In this document: piece after piece, positions 18,826-28,044 of the stretch | Position numbering within the stretch: position 1 is the first letter of the stretch | Layout of the letters: each line of letters starts with the position of its first letter | Origin: Emcibacteraceae bacterium | Lineage (GTDB): Bacteria > Pseudomonadota > Alphaproteobacteria > Sphingomonadales > Emcibacteraceae | DNA: 64,000 nt | Assembly: GCA_041396985.1 (NCBI GenBank) | Contig: JAWKXO010000003.1 | Span: 186,001-250,000, forward strand | Reading direction: 5' to 3' | The notes under the pieces: model-generated | Seen by the model: only the letters and a program-made list of their open reading frames with translations | What the model was told of the DNA's origin: nothing | Databases searched by the model: none | Made by a program: the position numbers and the translations under genes

Positions 18826-19099
18826 ACAGAATGAGGACCTGCATGAGAGCGTAAAGCGCCGTGAAAGAATTTCGCAGATTGCCGAACGTGAAGGCGAGCG
18901 GACTATCGGCCAGAATCTGGCCTTAATGGGCTCTGTCGGCTGGCTGGTGGTGCTTCCGGCTGTGGCGGGAATTTTTCTGGGCCGCTGGCTGGATGCAAAG
19001 TTTGCAAGCGGGATATTCTGGACGGGGGCCTGTATTTTGCTTGGTGTTTCTTTTGGTGTCTGGCTTGGATGGAAACGAATTAAAGAGGAAAATAAATGA
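18809..19099 (+). CDS. atpQ: N-ATPase AtpQ (AtpI-like) membrane protein
   Basis: A 96-residue protein starting at TTG 18809 inside the end of atpC. A charged N-terminal helix (about 10-35, many Arg/Glu) precedes two transmembrane segments (LALMGSVGWLVVLPAVAGIFLG and a second near 68-88). This is the AtpI/AtpQ pattern of N-ATPase operons. Such proteins assist assembly of the c-ring or divalent cation supply; the role in N-ATPases is not firmly known. Confidence 0.85.
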
Positions 19100-19368
19100 A
19101 CCCGATATCAATAACTATCATTGCTTTAATTGCAGGGTTTACCCTTGGTTTATTTTTTTTCTGGCTCTTGAAATTAAACAGTGATTATTACCTGAAGGAT
19201 GGTAAAAAAGGATTGGCTATTTTGCTGCATGTTGCCCGGTTTGCGGTTATTTTTCTGGCCTTCTGGTATATTACCAAATTTGGAGCTCTAGCCCTGCTTG
19301 CCAGTTTCGGCGGGTTTTTACTCAGTCGCCTGATTTTCACCCGCTTTTTAATTAAAAAGGAAGTGTGA
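19096..19368 (+). CDS. atpR: N-ATPase AtpR membrane protein
   Basis: A 90-residue protein with three hydrophobic segments (about 5-25, 43-60 and 61-80) and conserved Arg residues within the membrane part (HVARFAVIF, SRLIFTRF). Position between atpQ and atpB is that of AtpR, a subunit unique to N-ATPases and proposed to interact with the c-ring. It overlaps atpQ by ATGA and atpB by TGATG. Confidence 0.85.
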   Translation: MNPISITIIALIAGFTLGLFFFWLLKLNSDYYLKDGKKGLAILLHVARFAVIFLAFWYITKFGALALLASFGGFLLSRLIFTRFLIKKEV

Positions 19369-20039
19369 TGGGAAATCCGTTTAGCCCCCATATCGTTTTT
19401 ATGATTGGCCCGGTTCCGATCAGTATGGCAGTGCTAACCACTTGGGGAATTATTATTTTTCTTGCCCTGTTGTCCTGGTTGTCCTGTCGAGGGTTGAAGG
19501 TTTCTGCCGGACGTTGGCAATCAGTGCTTGAAATTTTAATAACCGGCATTGATGATCAGATTACCCAGATCATTGATGAAAAAAAGGTTCATTTTTTCCC
19601 CCTGATCGCAACACTTTTTATTTTTATATGTCTGGCGAACCTTATTGATATCGTGCCGGGCCTTTCATCACCAACTGCCGTTCTTGAGACAACGGCCGCC
19701 CTTGCCGTGATAACATTTTTCAGTGTTCACTATGTGGGAATTAAATCAAAAGGATTGTTCGGCTATTTAAAAAGCTTTACCGAACCAAATATCATATTGA
19801 TGCCTTTTACAATTTTATCCCAGATAACAAGAACTTTTTCGATGATGATCCGGCTTTTTGGAAATATGATGAGCGGCCAGTTTTTAATGGGGATTATTCT
19901 GGCCTTTGTGGGGTTATTGGTGCCCATTCCGCTTATGATATTACATGTGCTTATCAGCATATTGCAGGCATATATTTTTACTATCCTGGCAACCGTTTTT
20001 ATTGCCGCGGCAATAGCAGAAGATAATAAAGGAGACTAA
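19368..20039 (+). CDS. atpB: N-ATPase subunit a
   Basis: About 223 residues from ATG 19368, which overlaps the atpR stop (a GTG one codon earlier is also open). Five to six transmembrane helices are evident. The essential stator Arg lies in SMMIRLFGNMMSGQ, and the last helix carries the Gln of LQAYIFTILATVFIAAA. It forms the ion half-channels against the c-ring. Confidence 0.93.
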   Translation: MGNPFSPHIVFMIGPVPISMAVLTTWGIIIFLALLSWLSCRGLKVSAGRWQSVLEILITGIDDQITQIIDEKKVHFFPLIATLFIFICLANLIDIVPGLSSPTAVLETTAALAVITFFSVHYVGIKSKGLFGYLKSFTEPNIILMPFTILSQITRTFSMMIRLFGNMMSGQFLMGIILAFVGLLVPIPLMILHVLISILQAYIFTILATVFIAAAIAEDNKGD

Positions 20040-20040
20040 A

Positions 20041-20283
20041 ATGGATTTGGATTTAATTAGTATTATTGTGGCGGGATTTACCGTTTCTGCCGGCGCCATT
20101 GGCCCCGCTTTGAGTGAGGGTTATGCCGTTGGAAAGGCGATGGATGCCATCGCCAGGCAGCCGGAAGCCGCCGGGCCACTTGCCAGAACCCTGTTTGTTG
20201 GACTGGCGATGATTGAAACAACGGCGATTTATTGCCTCGTTATCGGTTTGCTTCTTTTATACGCAAATCCGTTTGTCGGGTAA
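20041..20283 (+). CDS. atpE: N-ATPase subunit c with Na+-type signature
   Basis: An 80-residue hairpin protein of two transmembrane helices joined by the R39-Q-P loop. Helix 2 carries the ion-binding E59 in the context MIETTAIY (E59, T60, T61, Y64), which matches the Glu-Ser/Thr-Thr-x-x-Tyr pattern of Na+-binding c-subunits. Helix 1 has P22-x-x-x-E26, where typical sodium rings have Gln. A second membrane carboxylate at this place is characteristic of N-ATPases. Good ribosome site AAGGAG before the ATG. Ion choice (Na+ or H+) cannot be settled from sequence alone. Confidence 0.93.
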   Translation: MDLDLISIIVAGFTVSAGAIGPALSEGYAVGKAMDAIARQPEAAGPLARTLFVGLAMIETTAIYCLVIGLLLLYANPFVG

Positions 20284-20287
20284 CATA

Positions 20288-21040
20288 ATGCAGTTTGATC
20301 TTTGGACATTTGGCTTACAGACTGTCAATTTTCTTGTACTGGTATGGCTGCTTAAAATTTTCCTCTATACACCGGTGGCGAAAATAATTGAGCGGCGTCA
20401 GGCCGGGATCAGGGCGGCACAGGATGAGGCCGACCGTGCTAAAAAGAATGCTGAAAATGAAGCGGCGCAGTTTAAACAGAAAACTGATGAGATTGAAGCG
20501 GAGCGTGAGCAGATAATTGCTGATGCGCGTATTGCTGAATCCAAAGCTTATGACGATCTTATCATACAGGGTCAAAGTGAAATTGCTCATATGCGTGATC
20601 TGACCAAGCGGGATATTGAAAGAGAAAAAAACAAAGCAAAATCGGAAATACGTCGTGGTGCCACTGAATTGGCTATTTCTCTTAGTCGTCAAATTCTGGC
20701 AGAAAGTGCGAACGGGTATATTGACGAATATTTTCTCGACAAGGTTAAAAACCATTTAAAAGCGCTACCCGTTTCCGAATTTAAAAATCTTCAGGACCAG
20801 CTAAAGGATGGCATGTTGACAATAATATCTGCGGAAAAGTTGCAATCGCAGATGAAGAAAAAATGGCAGGATGCCATTCAGGAAATATTTGAGAGCAAGG
20901 TAAAGCTTAGTTTCAGTGTGGATAAGAAACTGATTGCCGGGGTTAATCTTCAGTTTCCGGACGGACTTTTAAGCTTTAACTGGAATGATATTCTGGAACA
21001 GGCAAAATTTGAACTGGACAAACGGGCGGGTGGTGAATGA
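20288..21040 (+). CDS. atpF: N-ATPase subunit b (long)
   Basis: About 250 residues from ATG 20288. One N-terminal transmembrane helix (LQTVNFLVLVWLLKIFLY) is followed by PVAKIIERRQAGIRAAQDEADRA, the start of a long charged coiled coil. The C-terminal about 100 residues extend beyond a normal b subunit and may replace delta, which is absent in N-ATPases; that is inference. An upstream frame from 20213 is open but overlaps atpE and is not used. The stop overlaps atpA (ATGA). Confidence 0.92.
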   Translation: MQFDLWTFGLQTVNFLVLVWLLKIFLYTPVAKIIERRQAGIRAAQDEADRAKKNAENEAAQFKQKTDEIEAEREQIIADARIAESKAYDDLIIQGQSEIAHMRDLTKRDIEREKNKAKSEIRRGATELAISLSRQILAESANGYIDEYFLDKVKNHLKALPVSEFKNLQDQLKDGMLTIISAEKLQSQMKKKWQDAIQEIFESKVKLSFSVDKKLIAGVNLQFPDGLLSFNWNDILEQAKFELDKRAGGE

Positions 21041-22596
21041 ATAAGGAAGTAGGGCTTTCATCTGATCTGAATGAATGGCTTGGCGAAGCCAGTGATATTA
21101 CTTCAACCTTGCAGTTTGGTCCCCGCCTTAAACAAAGAGGAAAGGTGATCAGCATTGGCGATGGTGTCGCCTTTGTCTCAGGGTTAAAAAAAGTCCGGCT
21201 TAATGAGCTTGTCATTTTTGAGACAGGTGTCGAAGGCATGGTTATGAGCATTGAGACGGCAAAATTCGGCTGTATTCTGCTGGGCCCCCAGGATGGAATA
21301 AGTGCAGGTTCCGTTGTTTTAGGCTCAGGCGAAGTCGCCCGCACAAAGGTAGGTGATGAATTATTGGGCCGGATATTGGATCCTTTGGGACAAGCGCTTG
21401 ATAACGGTCCGGAATTTGAAGCGAAAGATTATAGGGAGGTCGAAAGGCCAGCCCCGCCGATAGTGGACAGGGATCTGGTGAGCACACCGCTGCAAACCGG
21501 TATCACGGTCATTGATGCGATGATACCGCTTGGACGCGGCCAAAGGGAATTAATTATCGGGGATCGCGGCACGGGCAAAACAACCGTTGCCGTCGATACC
21601 ATAATAAATCAGCGTGATACCGATGTGATCTGTATATATGTTGCCATCGGTCAAAAAAGCTCATCTATCAAAAAAGTTATCGAGGCAATCACAAGAAACG
21701 GAAATATCAATAACTGTATTTTTGTCGCGGCGCTGGCGGACAGCAGTCCGGGAATGCAGTGGCTGGCCCCCTATGGTGCTTTCGGCATGGCAGAATATTT
21801 TGTCGATCAGGGACGGGATGTACTGGTTGTGCTTGATGATATGAACAAGCATGCAGCAACATACAGGGAGCTTGCTTTATTGCTTGGCTATATCCCTGGA
21901 AGGGAAGCCTATCCAAGTGATATTTTTTATATTCATGCACGGCTTCTTGAAAGGGCAACGCAAATGAACGCTGAGAATGGTGGTGGCTCTTTAACGGCCC
22001 TGCCTATTGTCGAAACCCAATCGGGGAATTTGTCGTCCTATATACCAACGAACCTAATTTCCATTACCGATGGGCAGATTTATCTGGAACCAAAGCTTTT
22101 CAATGAAGGATCAAAACCGGCTGTCAATGTCGGCTTAAGTGTTTCAAGGGTGGGCGGAAAAACGCAGGTAGGCGTGATACGAAATCTGGTAAAAAGTCTT
22201 AAAATTGATTTTGCCCAGTTTCAGGAACTGGAACTATTTACACGGTTCAGTTCTGCGGTTGACGAGCATGTACTAAAAACCATCAGGCATGGCAGGCGAA
22301 TTCGCGCCGTCTTAAAACAAAGGCAGTATAACCCGGTCACTCTGGCTGAACAAATCTGTATCCTCTTTGCTTTAAAGGAAATGTTGCTCGACAGACTTAG
22401 CCTTGAGGATGTTGAGCGTTTTAAAAATGGCTTGGGGTCCTGGATAAAAGAAAATGCCATGACAATTACCAGTAAAATAATTGATGCTGATATTATTAAA
22501 CCGGAAGATCGGGAAATTTTACTGGATCAGTTAACCCATTATGCCAAAGGGTTTAATTCCTACGCGAGTGAAGAACATGAACCATCTCAAACTTGA
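21037..22596 (+). CDS. atpA: N-ATPase subunit alpha
   Basis: A 519-residue F1 alpha-type subunit with the nucleotide-binding loop GDRGTGKTTVAVDTIINQ, the VYVAIGQK-like segment IYVAIGQKSS, and PAVNVGLSVSRVGG near residue 365. It is slightly longer than the usual alpha subunit. It overlaps atpF at its start and atpG at its end, consistent with tight translational coupling. Confidence 0.95.
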   Translation: MNKEVGLSSDLNEWLGEASDITSTLQFGPRLKQRGKVISIGDGVAFVSGLKKVRLNELVIFETGVEGMVMSIETAKFGCILLGPQDGISAGSVVLGSGEVARTKVGDELLGRILDPLGQALDNGPEFEAKDYREVERPAPPIVDRDLVSTPLQTGITVIDAMIPLGRGQRELIIGDRGTGKTTVAVDTIINQRDTDVICIYVAIGQKSSSIKKVIEAITRNGNINNCIFVAALADSSPGMQWLAPYGAFGMAEYFVDQGRDVLVVLDDMNKHAATYRELALLLGYIPGREAYPSDIFYIHARLLERATQMNAENGGGSLTALPIVETQSGNLSSYIPTNLISITDGQIYLEPKLFNEGSKPAVNVGLSVSRVGGKTQVGVIRNLVKSLKIDFAQFQELELFTRFSSAVDEHVLKTIRHGRRIRAVLKQRQYNPVTLAEQICILFALKEMLLDRLSLEDVERFKNGLGSWIKENAMTITSKIIDADIIKPEDREILLDQLTHYAKGFNSYASEEHEPSQT

Positions 22597-23440
22597 GAAG
22601 CGTAAGGAAAGCATAGGAAAATTAAGAAGCATTGTATCTGCATTGCGGTCAATGGCGGCGCTTCGGGTTCAGCAAACGTTAAATCCGCTAAAAGGTATGC
22701 GCGAATATCGAGATAGCACCCTGGATTCAATTGCCAGATTCAGAAGTTTGGCTGAAATTCCAATTGCGGCAAGCAAGGATAAAAACAGGAATCTTCTGAT
22801 CATATTCTGTTCGGAATATGGATTTGTCGGTGGATTTAACCGTGGAATACTGGAAGAAGTCAGTAAAATTGACCGAGTAGATTTTGAAATAGGGCTGGTG
22901 GGAACGCGCGGGGTGACATTGGCGGAAGAACTGAATATTAAACCCGATTGGGTGCTCAAAATGAGCAATGATCATAATTCTGTGCAACATACAGCCCGTG
23001 ACATTTCGAGCTATATATTTGAGGCCGTGAATGATGGCATCAGTTCAATTAAACTTCTTTATACTGAAAAAAAAGGGGCCATCGAAACGGCAATAAGGCT
23101 CCGTCAGCTATTTCCTATTGAGACGCTTAAATCAGAACAGGAGGAAACACCGGAAGATGTCCCCCTTCTTAATATGCCGCCAAAGGATATTCTGGGCTAT
23201 CTGATTGAAGAATATATAATGGCATCCATTGGCTGCACGGTTATGGAAAGTCTGCATGCGGAAAATATCGTCAGAATGAATTCAATGGATTATGTCTACC
23301 ATAATGTTTCCAAAAAATATGATCAGCTGAGCCTGTTGTCACACCAGAAATATCAGGAAGAGATCACAACAGAGCTTTTTGATATAATAACCGGCTTTAA
23401 AGCCCAGAAAGAAAATAAACTGAATTCGGTTTCAGAATAG
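22577..23440 (+). CDS. atpG: N-ATPase subunit gamma
   Basis: About 287 residues from ATG 22577, 20 bases inside the end of atpA. The N-terminal helix (LEKRKESIGKLRSIVSALRSMAALRVQQ) and the C-terminal helix form the central stalk. The middle domain includes FCSEYGFVGGFNRGI, matching the GLCGxFN region. It is the last gene of the operon and converges on ppsA with only 5 bases between stops. No obvious terminator is seen there. Confidence 0.92.
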   Translation: MNHLKLEKRKESIGKLRSIVSALRSMAALRVQQTLNPLKGMREYRDSTLDSIARFRSLAEIPIAASKDKNRNLLIIFCSEYGFVGGFNRGILEEVSKIDRVDFEIGLVGTRGVTLAEELNIKPDWVLKMSNDHNSVQHTARDISSYIFEAVNDGISSIKLLYTEKKGAIETAIRLRQLFPIETLKSEQEETPEDVPLLNMPPKDILGYLIEEYIMASIGCTVMESLHAENIVRMNSMDYVYHNVSKKYDQLSLLSHQKYQEEITTELFDIITGFKAQKENKLNSVSE

Positions 23441-23445
23441 ATTAC

Positions 23446-25821
23446 CTACCCAGTTTCGGCCTTGGCCATAATTTTCTTTACGGATATGAAGCTGTCGGGC
23501 GTTACCGATAAACTGTCAATTCCCGCTTCCACTAAAATCCGGGCATAATCCGGATGATCACTGGGGGCCTGACCGCAAAGTCCGACTTTTGTTTTTTTGC
23601 GGTGGGCGCGTTTTATTAAATCTCGGATGCTGGATACGACCGCCGGATCGGCAGCATTAAAGATGGACGATAGTTTATGTGAATCCCGATCAATGCCAAG
23701 CGTTAACTGGGTAAGGTCGTTGCTGCCAATTGAAAAACCGTCAAACCGGTCTGCGAAATCTTCTGCAAGGATGATGTTGGCCGGAATTTCAGCCATGACA
23801 TAGACTTCAAGTCCATTTTGCCCGCGTATCAGGCTCTGTTTTTTCATTTCCTTTAAGACCGCATCTGCTTCGCCCAGAGTGCGGCAATAAGGGATCATCA
23901 CGATGACATTTTTAAAGCCGATTTTTTCTCTTACATATTTGATCGCCCGACATTCCAGGGCAAAGGCGTCCCGATAATTTTCATCATAATACCGGCTGGC
24001 GCCGCGCCAGCCGATCATCGGGTTATCTTCTGTTGGCTCGAATGCGGCCCCGCCAATAAGGTTTGAATATTCATTTGTTTTAAAATCGCTAAAGCGGACG
24101 ATTACCGGCTTCGGATATTGACTGGCAGCGATCAGGGAAATATCCCGGGCCAGATTTTCTACAAAATAATCTTCTTTTTTTGCGTAATTAGCTGTCATTT
24201 CCAAAATTTGTTTGCGGACGTTTTTGCCTTTTACCTTATCCATATTGATTAGGGCCATAGGGTGAATTTTTATATTATTGCTGATAATAAACTCGATCCT
24301 TGCAAGACCAATACCATCGGAAGGCATTCTCCACCATCTGAGGGCCTCATAGGGGTTTGCTATATTGAGCATCAGTTTAGTTTTTGTCTTGGGCAAACCT
24401 TCATAGGTAATGTGCTCTTTGTCAAATGGTAGTTTCCTGGCATAAACAAATCCATGTTCCCCTTCTGCGCAGGAAACGGTGACTTCCTGATTATTTTTAA
24501 GTGTTTTACAGGCGTTGCCCGTTCCGATCACAGCGGGCAGACCGAGTTCGCGGCTGACGATTGCGGCATGTGATGTTCTGCCGCCATGATCGGTGATCAA
24601 GGCACTGGCTTTTTTCATAACCGGTAACCAATCAGGGTCTGTTTTTGGGGCGACGAGAACAGCCCCTTCCGGGAATTTATCGGCTTCAGATATATCATTC
24701 AGGATACAGACTTTACCGGATGCAATCGCCTCACCGATGCTTACGCCCTGAACCAGGACGTCACCTTTTTTCTTTAATTTATATGACCATATTTCCCCCA
24801 GTTTTTTCCTTGCCTGTACCGTTTCGGGGCGGGCCTGTAAAAGATAAAGGCGTCCATTATCCGCATCCTTTGCCCATTCCATATCCATTGGTACCTTATA
24901 GTGGGCTTCGATATGCCTGGCGGCTTTGGCAAGGGTCAGAATTTCCTTATCATTTAAAACAAATGATTTTCTTTCTTTTTTCTTAGTGGCAACAGACTTG
25001 GTGCCGTCTTTGCCTTTTTCTCTATAAACAATTTTGGTCAGTTTTGATCCGACTTTCTTTTGTAAAATTGGCGCTAGCTTTCGATCGGATAGAAACGGTT
25101 TATAAACTATATATTCGTCTGGATCGACGGCACCCGATACGATTCCTTCTCCAAGTCCCCATGCGCCATTTATGATTACCACATCGGGAAACCCGGTTTC
25201 AGTATCAATGGAAAACATGACGCCTGAACAGGAGCCGGAGGCTTCAACCATCATTTGTACACCGACGGATAAAGCCACTTTCATATGATCTATTTTATTA
25301 AGGGTTCGATAGGTAATGGCACGGTCCATAAAAAGGGATGCCAGGCATTTCTGGCAGGCCTCAATAAGATTATTAAAACCCTTCACATTCAAAAAACTCT
25401 CATGCTGACCGGCAAAACTGGCATCGGGAAGATCTTCTGCGGTGGCACTGCTTCTGACAGCAACATTTGCCTTTGTTTTATTTGCAGATTTACATAAATC
25501 TGAATAGGCCTGCCTGACTTCAGTTATTATTTCATCAGGCATTTTTCCAGCTAAAATAAGCTTTCTGATTTTTTTTCCGGTCTGTTCCAGTGTAAGGTTG
25601 CCATTTTCCAGGCTTTTCAGCAGTTTTTGTATTGGTTCCTTTAATTTATTTTTTTCTATGAATAACCAATATGACTGTGTGGTAAGAGCAAAGCCGTGGG
25701 GAACATGAATGCCCAGTTTGGATATGTTTTGGATCATCTCTCCCAGTGAGGCGTTCTTGCCACCCACTTTTGGAATGTCGTTCAAGCCAATTTCTGTGAA
25801 CTGAAGCGTTAAAGGTATCAT
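23446..25821 (-). CDS. ppsA: Phosphoenolpyruvate synthase
   Basis: About 791 residues from ATG 25821, chosen because GGAG lies about 10 bases upstream; ATG 25836 is an alternative. It converts pyruvate, ATP and water to PEP, AMP and Pi. Seen are the ATP-grasp start VGGKNASLGEM, the phosphohistidine domain GGRTSHAAIVSRELGLPAVIG, and the PEP-binding C-terminal domain with the catalytic Cys in KVGLCGQAPSDHPDYA. It lies next to the N-ATPase operon and has a near-consensus FixK-type box upstream, so it may respond to oxygen too. Confidence 0.93.
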   Translation of the reverse strand: MIPLTLQFTEIGLNDIPKVGGKNASLGEMIQNISKLGIHVPHGFALTTQSYWLFIEKNKLKEPIQKLLKSLENGNLTLEQTGKKIRKLILAGKMPDEIITEVRQAYSDLCKSANKTKANVAVRSSATAEDLPDASFAGQHESFLNVKGFNNLIEACQKCLASLFMDRAITYRTLNKIDHMKVALSVGVQMMVEASGSCSGVMFSIDTETGFPDVVIINGAWGLGEGIVSGAVDPDEYIVYKPFLSDRKLAPILQKKVGSKLTKIVYREKGKDGTKSVATKKKERKSFVLNDKEILTLAKAARHIEAHYKVPMDMEWAKDADNGRLYLLQARPETVQARKKLGEIWSYKLKKKGDVLVQGVSIGEAIASGKVCILNDISEADKFPEGAVLVAPKTDPDWLPVMKKASALITDHGGRTSHAAIVSRELGLPAVIGTGNACKTLKNNQEVTVSCAEGEHGFVYARKLPFDKEHITYEGLPKTKTKLMLNIANPYEALRWWRMPSDGIGLARIEFIISNNIKIHPMALINMDKVKGKNVRKQILEMTANYAKKEDYFVENLARDISLIAASQYPKPVIVRFSDFKTNEYSNLIGGAAFEPTEDNPMIGWRGASRYYDENYRDAFALECRAIKYVREKIGFKNVIVMIPYCRTLGEADAVLKEMKKQSLIRGQNGLEVYVMAEIPANIILAEDFADRFDGFSIGSNDLTQLTLGIDRDSHKLSSIFNAADPAVVSSIRDLIKRAHRKKTKVGLCGQAPSDHPDYARILVEAGIDSLSVTPDSFISVKKIMAKAETG

Positions 25822-25886
25822 CTTACTTTGCTCCATAATATGAATGAGATATACCACCAGTCTAATCCATTCCATATTGAAATATT

Positions 25887-25900
25887 ATGACATGGATCAA
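25887..25900 (-). promoter_or_regulatory. Near-consensus FNR/FixK-type box upstream of ppsA
   Basis: Read on the minus strand, TTGATCCATGTCAT matches TTGAT-N4-(A/G)TCAA with only the last base different. It lies about 66 bases upstream of the chosen ppsA start. It is weaker evidence than the two boxes before atpD. Confidence 0.45.
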
Positions 25901-25919
25901 ATTATGAATGATTTAATTT

Positions 25920-26873
25920 TTAATTGCTACTAAGGGCTTTTATAGAGACAGGCATATTGACAGATTTTGCAGCATATAATGCAGCGCCTATTACCGGGTT
26001 ATAGGCAGGTTCCATAAGTTGATAATCGTCATATTGTGTGATTAAATTATCTTTTAGAGGCTTAAGGATTAAATCCCCTGCGTTAAAAACGCCGCCTGAG
26101 TATGAAACAGGAATAATGTCGTCTTTCGGCCAGTCAAGCTGCATTCGAATTGCTTCAATAATTGATGAGAGCTCTTTTCCAGCAGCATTATAAATTTCTT
26201 TAGAGGTTATATCGCCGGCTTTCGCCGCTTCAAAAACATGTTGGGCCAGACTGGCAATTTTGCTGCGTTCATTATTAAAGTCGCTCATTATGCGTCCGAT
26301 CAGGTCTATCGGTTCAACCAGGTCAAGCTGCTTCATAATAATATCAAACAAAGGTCCTTTTTTTGCCCTGCCGTCAGCCATTAGTGTAAATTGGGTAAGT
26401 CCCTCACGGGCAATCCAATAGGCGGATCCTTCATCACCAAAAATTTCGCTCCATCCGCCGGAACGGGCACATCTCCCCTTATGTTCCCCATAACCGATTG
26501 AGCCAGTACCGGCAACAATATTGATGCCATCTTTGCCGCCAAGGGACCCGGCCCAGCCACAGATCATATCATTGCCACATAAATATTGGTTTTTGTTTAG
26601 AATTTTTGCCGGCAAATTGTCCAGCTTTGGGGTAATATTCCGATCTTCACCGTAACTGGGGATACCGAAAAATCCAAACGTAATATTCTCAGGGATAATA
26701 CCGGCTTTCTCGCAGACAACTTTTACACCTTTCGTTATTGTGACTTCTGCTGCCTCAAGACCAACCTCATGATAATATGTGGTCGGTGCTGTATGGAGAG
26801 CGATTATATCGCCCGTCTGATTAATCAGAATGAAATCGGTTTTGGTTCCGCCGCTATCAACACCTAAAAACAT
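25920..26873 (-). CDS. BadF/BadG-type amino-sugar kinase (AgaK/NagK-like)
   Basis: About 317 residues from ATG 26873 (AGGCGA upstream); the longer frame adds unlikely residues. The N-terminal phosphate loop GVDSGGTKTDF, ASGK-type motifs NIVAGTGSIGYG and GDEGSAYWIAREGL, and a late PVSYSGGVF place it in the BadF/BadG/BcrA/D ATPase family, which includes N-acetylglucosamine and N-acetylgalactosamine kinases. It lies beside AgaS-like and GatZ-like genes, so an amino-sugar substrate is likely; GlcNAc or GalNAc cannot be told apart here. The start lies just 3' of the SIS gene and overlaps it slightly. Confidence 0.82.
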   Translation of the reverse strand: MFLGVDSGGTKTDFILINQTGDIIALHTAPTTYYHEVGLEAAEVTITKGVKVVCEKAGIIPENITFGFFGIPSYGEDRNITPKLDNLPAKILNKNQYLCGNDMICGWAGSLGGKDGINIVAGTGSIGYGEHKGRCARSGGWSEIFGDEGSAYWIAREGLTQFTLMADGRAKKGPLFDIIMKQLDLVEPIDLIGRIMSDFNNERSKIASLAQHVFEAAKAGDITSKEIYNAAGKELSSIIEAIRMQLDWPKDDIIPVSYSGGVFNAGDLILKPLKDNLITQYDDYQLMEPAYNPVIGAALYAAKSVNMPVSIKALSSN

Positions 26874-26883
26874 AATCTGTCGC

Positions 26884-28044
26884 CTACCCGTTAAGAGGAT
26901 GAATGGTAACACCCTGAACAACTCTGTTTACAGTTCCGCTGGCACTTGGACTGTCGGGGGAATTTCCTTGTTTATAGGCCTGATAAAAGGCAAAAATCTG
27001 GGCCCATATGGCATAGGGAAATAATAGACTAAAATCCTTTTCCATCTCCATATCATCAATGAAAATGAAATCCCCTTTGGTTATTTCATCATCTTTTTGG
27101 GCTGTTAAAGCAATCACCTGTCCGACTTCACCATCATTCCTTAATTCTTGAAGTAAATCCATATCATATTGGCGGGTAAACGGGTCGTTGGACATGAATA
27201 TGATCACCAGGGTATTGTTGTTAATAATGGTTTTGGGGCCATGACGAAAACCTAGTGGGGATTGGGACATAGTTATAATCTCCCCATCCGTCATTTCCAG
27301 CAATTTCAGAGAGGCTTCCTGGGCAAGACCATAAAATCCATTGCTGCCAAGATAGACAATGCGGTCAAATTTTTTATCAACCAGAGCATCAATTTCGGGA
27401 ACCAGTTGGGTAAGAACCTGATTACCAGCAGCAATAATGGTGTCTGTGCAGGAAACAATGTTATTTATCCCCAGAAAGACGGATATTGCGGCATACATCA
27501 TGCTTGAATAACTGGACGTCATCACAAAACTACGATCATGTGTTAAGTCGGGGAGCAAAACCGCCAGACTGTTTTGGTGCCCCCCACATCTTTTAAAGAG
27601 CTCGCCATCCTTGTTGCACGTGAAGACGAGATGATAGCAGTCTGAAATAATCTGATCTGCATAATCGACGGTTGCCACGCTTTCAGGGCTACCGCCGGAA
27701 CGGCTGAATGAAACTATGAGAGTTGGCCTGTCGGCCATTAAATACTGTCTGGGGTTCGATACTATGTCAGTTGTCGCTATTGATTCAATCTGACGTTCCA
27801 GTATTTCAGACAATATAGGGGTAATACAGGCGCCAATATAGGATGATGTTCCGGCGCCGGTTAAAATGATGCGAATATTTTTTTGACTTATCAGAGGTGA
27901 GAGAAATGATTGAATTTTTTTCTCTTCCAGTCCTAACATATTCTGGGTGAGCTTCCAGGCATTTGGTTGCTGTTCTATTTCCCGGGCCGTTAAAATGGCT
28001 CCTTTTTCAGACAGCAAGTCTTGGGACAGGTTTAGGTATTTCAT
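26884..28044 (-). CDS. agaS: AgaS-like SIS-domain isomerase/deaminase
   Basis: A 386-residue protein with two SIS domains (LTGAGTSSYIGACITPIL, VSFSRSGGSPESVATV, and a second around YLGSNGFYGLAQEASLK). The segment SQSPLGFRHGPKTIIN is typical of AgaS. AgaS is a galactosamine-6-phosphate deaminase/isomerase giving tagatose-6-phosphate. The start overlaps the end of the GatZ-like gene (28041). Co-transcription with the kinase downstream is implied by the tight junction. Confidence 0.85.
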   Translation of the reverse strand: MKYLNLSQDLLSEKGAILTAREIEQQPNAWKLTQNMLGLEEKKIQSFLSPLISQKNIRIILTGAGTSSYIGACITPILSEILERQIESIATTDIVSNPRQYLMADRPTLIVSFSRSGGSPESVATVDYADQIISDCYHLVFTCNKDGELFKRCGGHQNSLAVLLPDLTHDRSFVMTSSYSSMMYAAISVFLGINNIVSCTDTIIAAGNQVLTQLVPEIDALVDKKFDRIVYLGSNGFYGLAQEASLKLLEMTDGEIITMSQSPLGFRHGPKTIINNNTLVIIFMSNDPFTRQYDMDLLQELRNDGEVGQVIALTAQKDDEITKGDFIFIDDMEMEKDFSLLFPYAIWAQIFAFYQAYKQGNSPDSPSASGTVNRVVQGVTIHPLNG

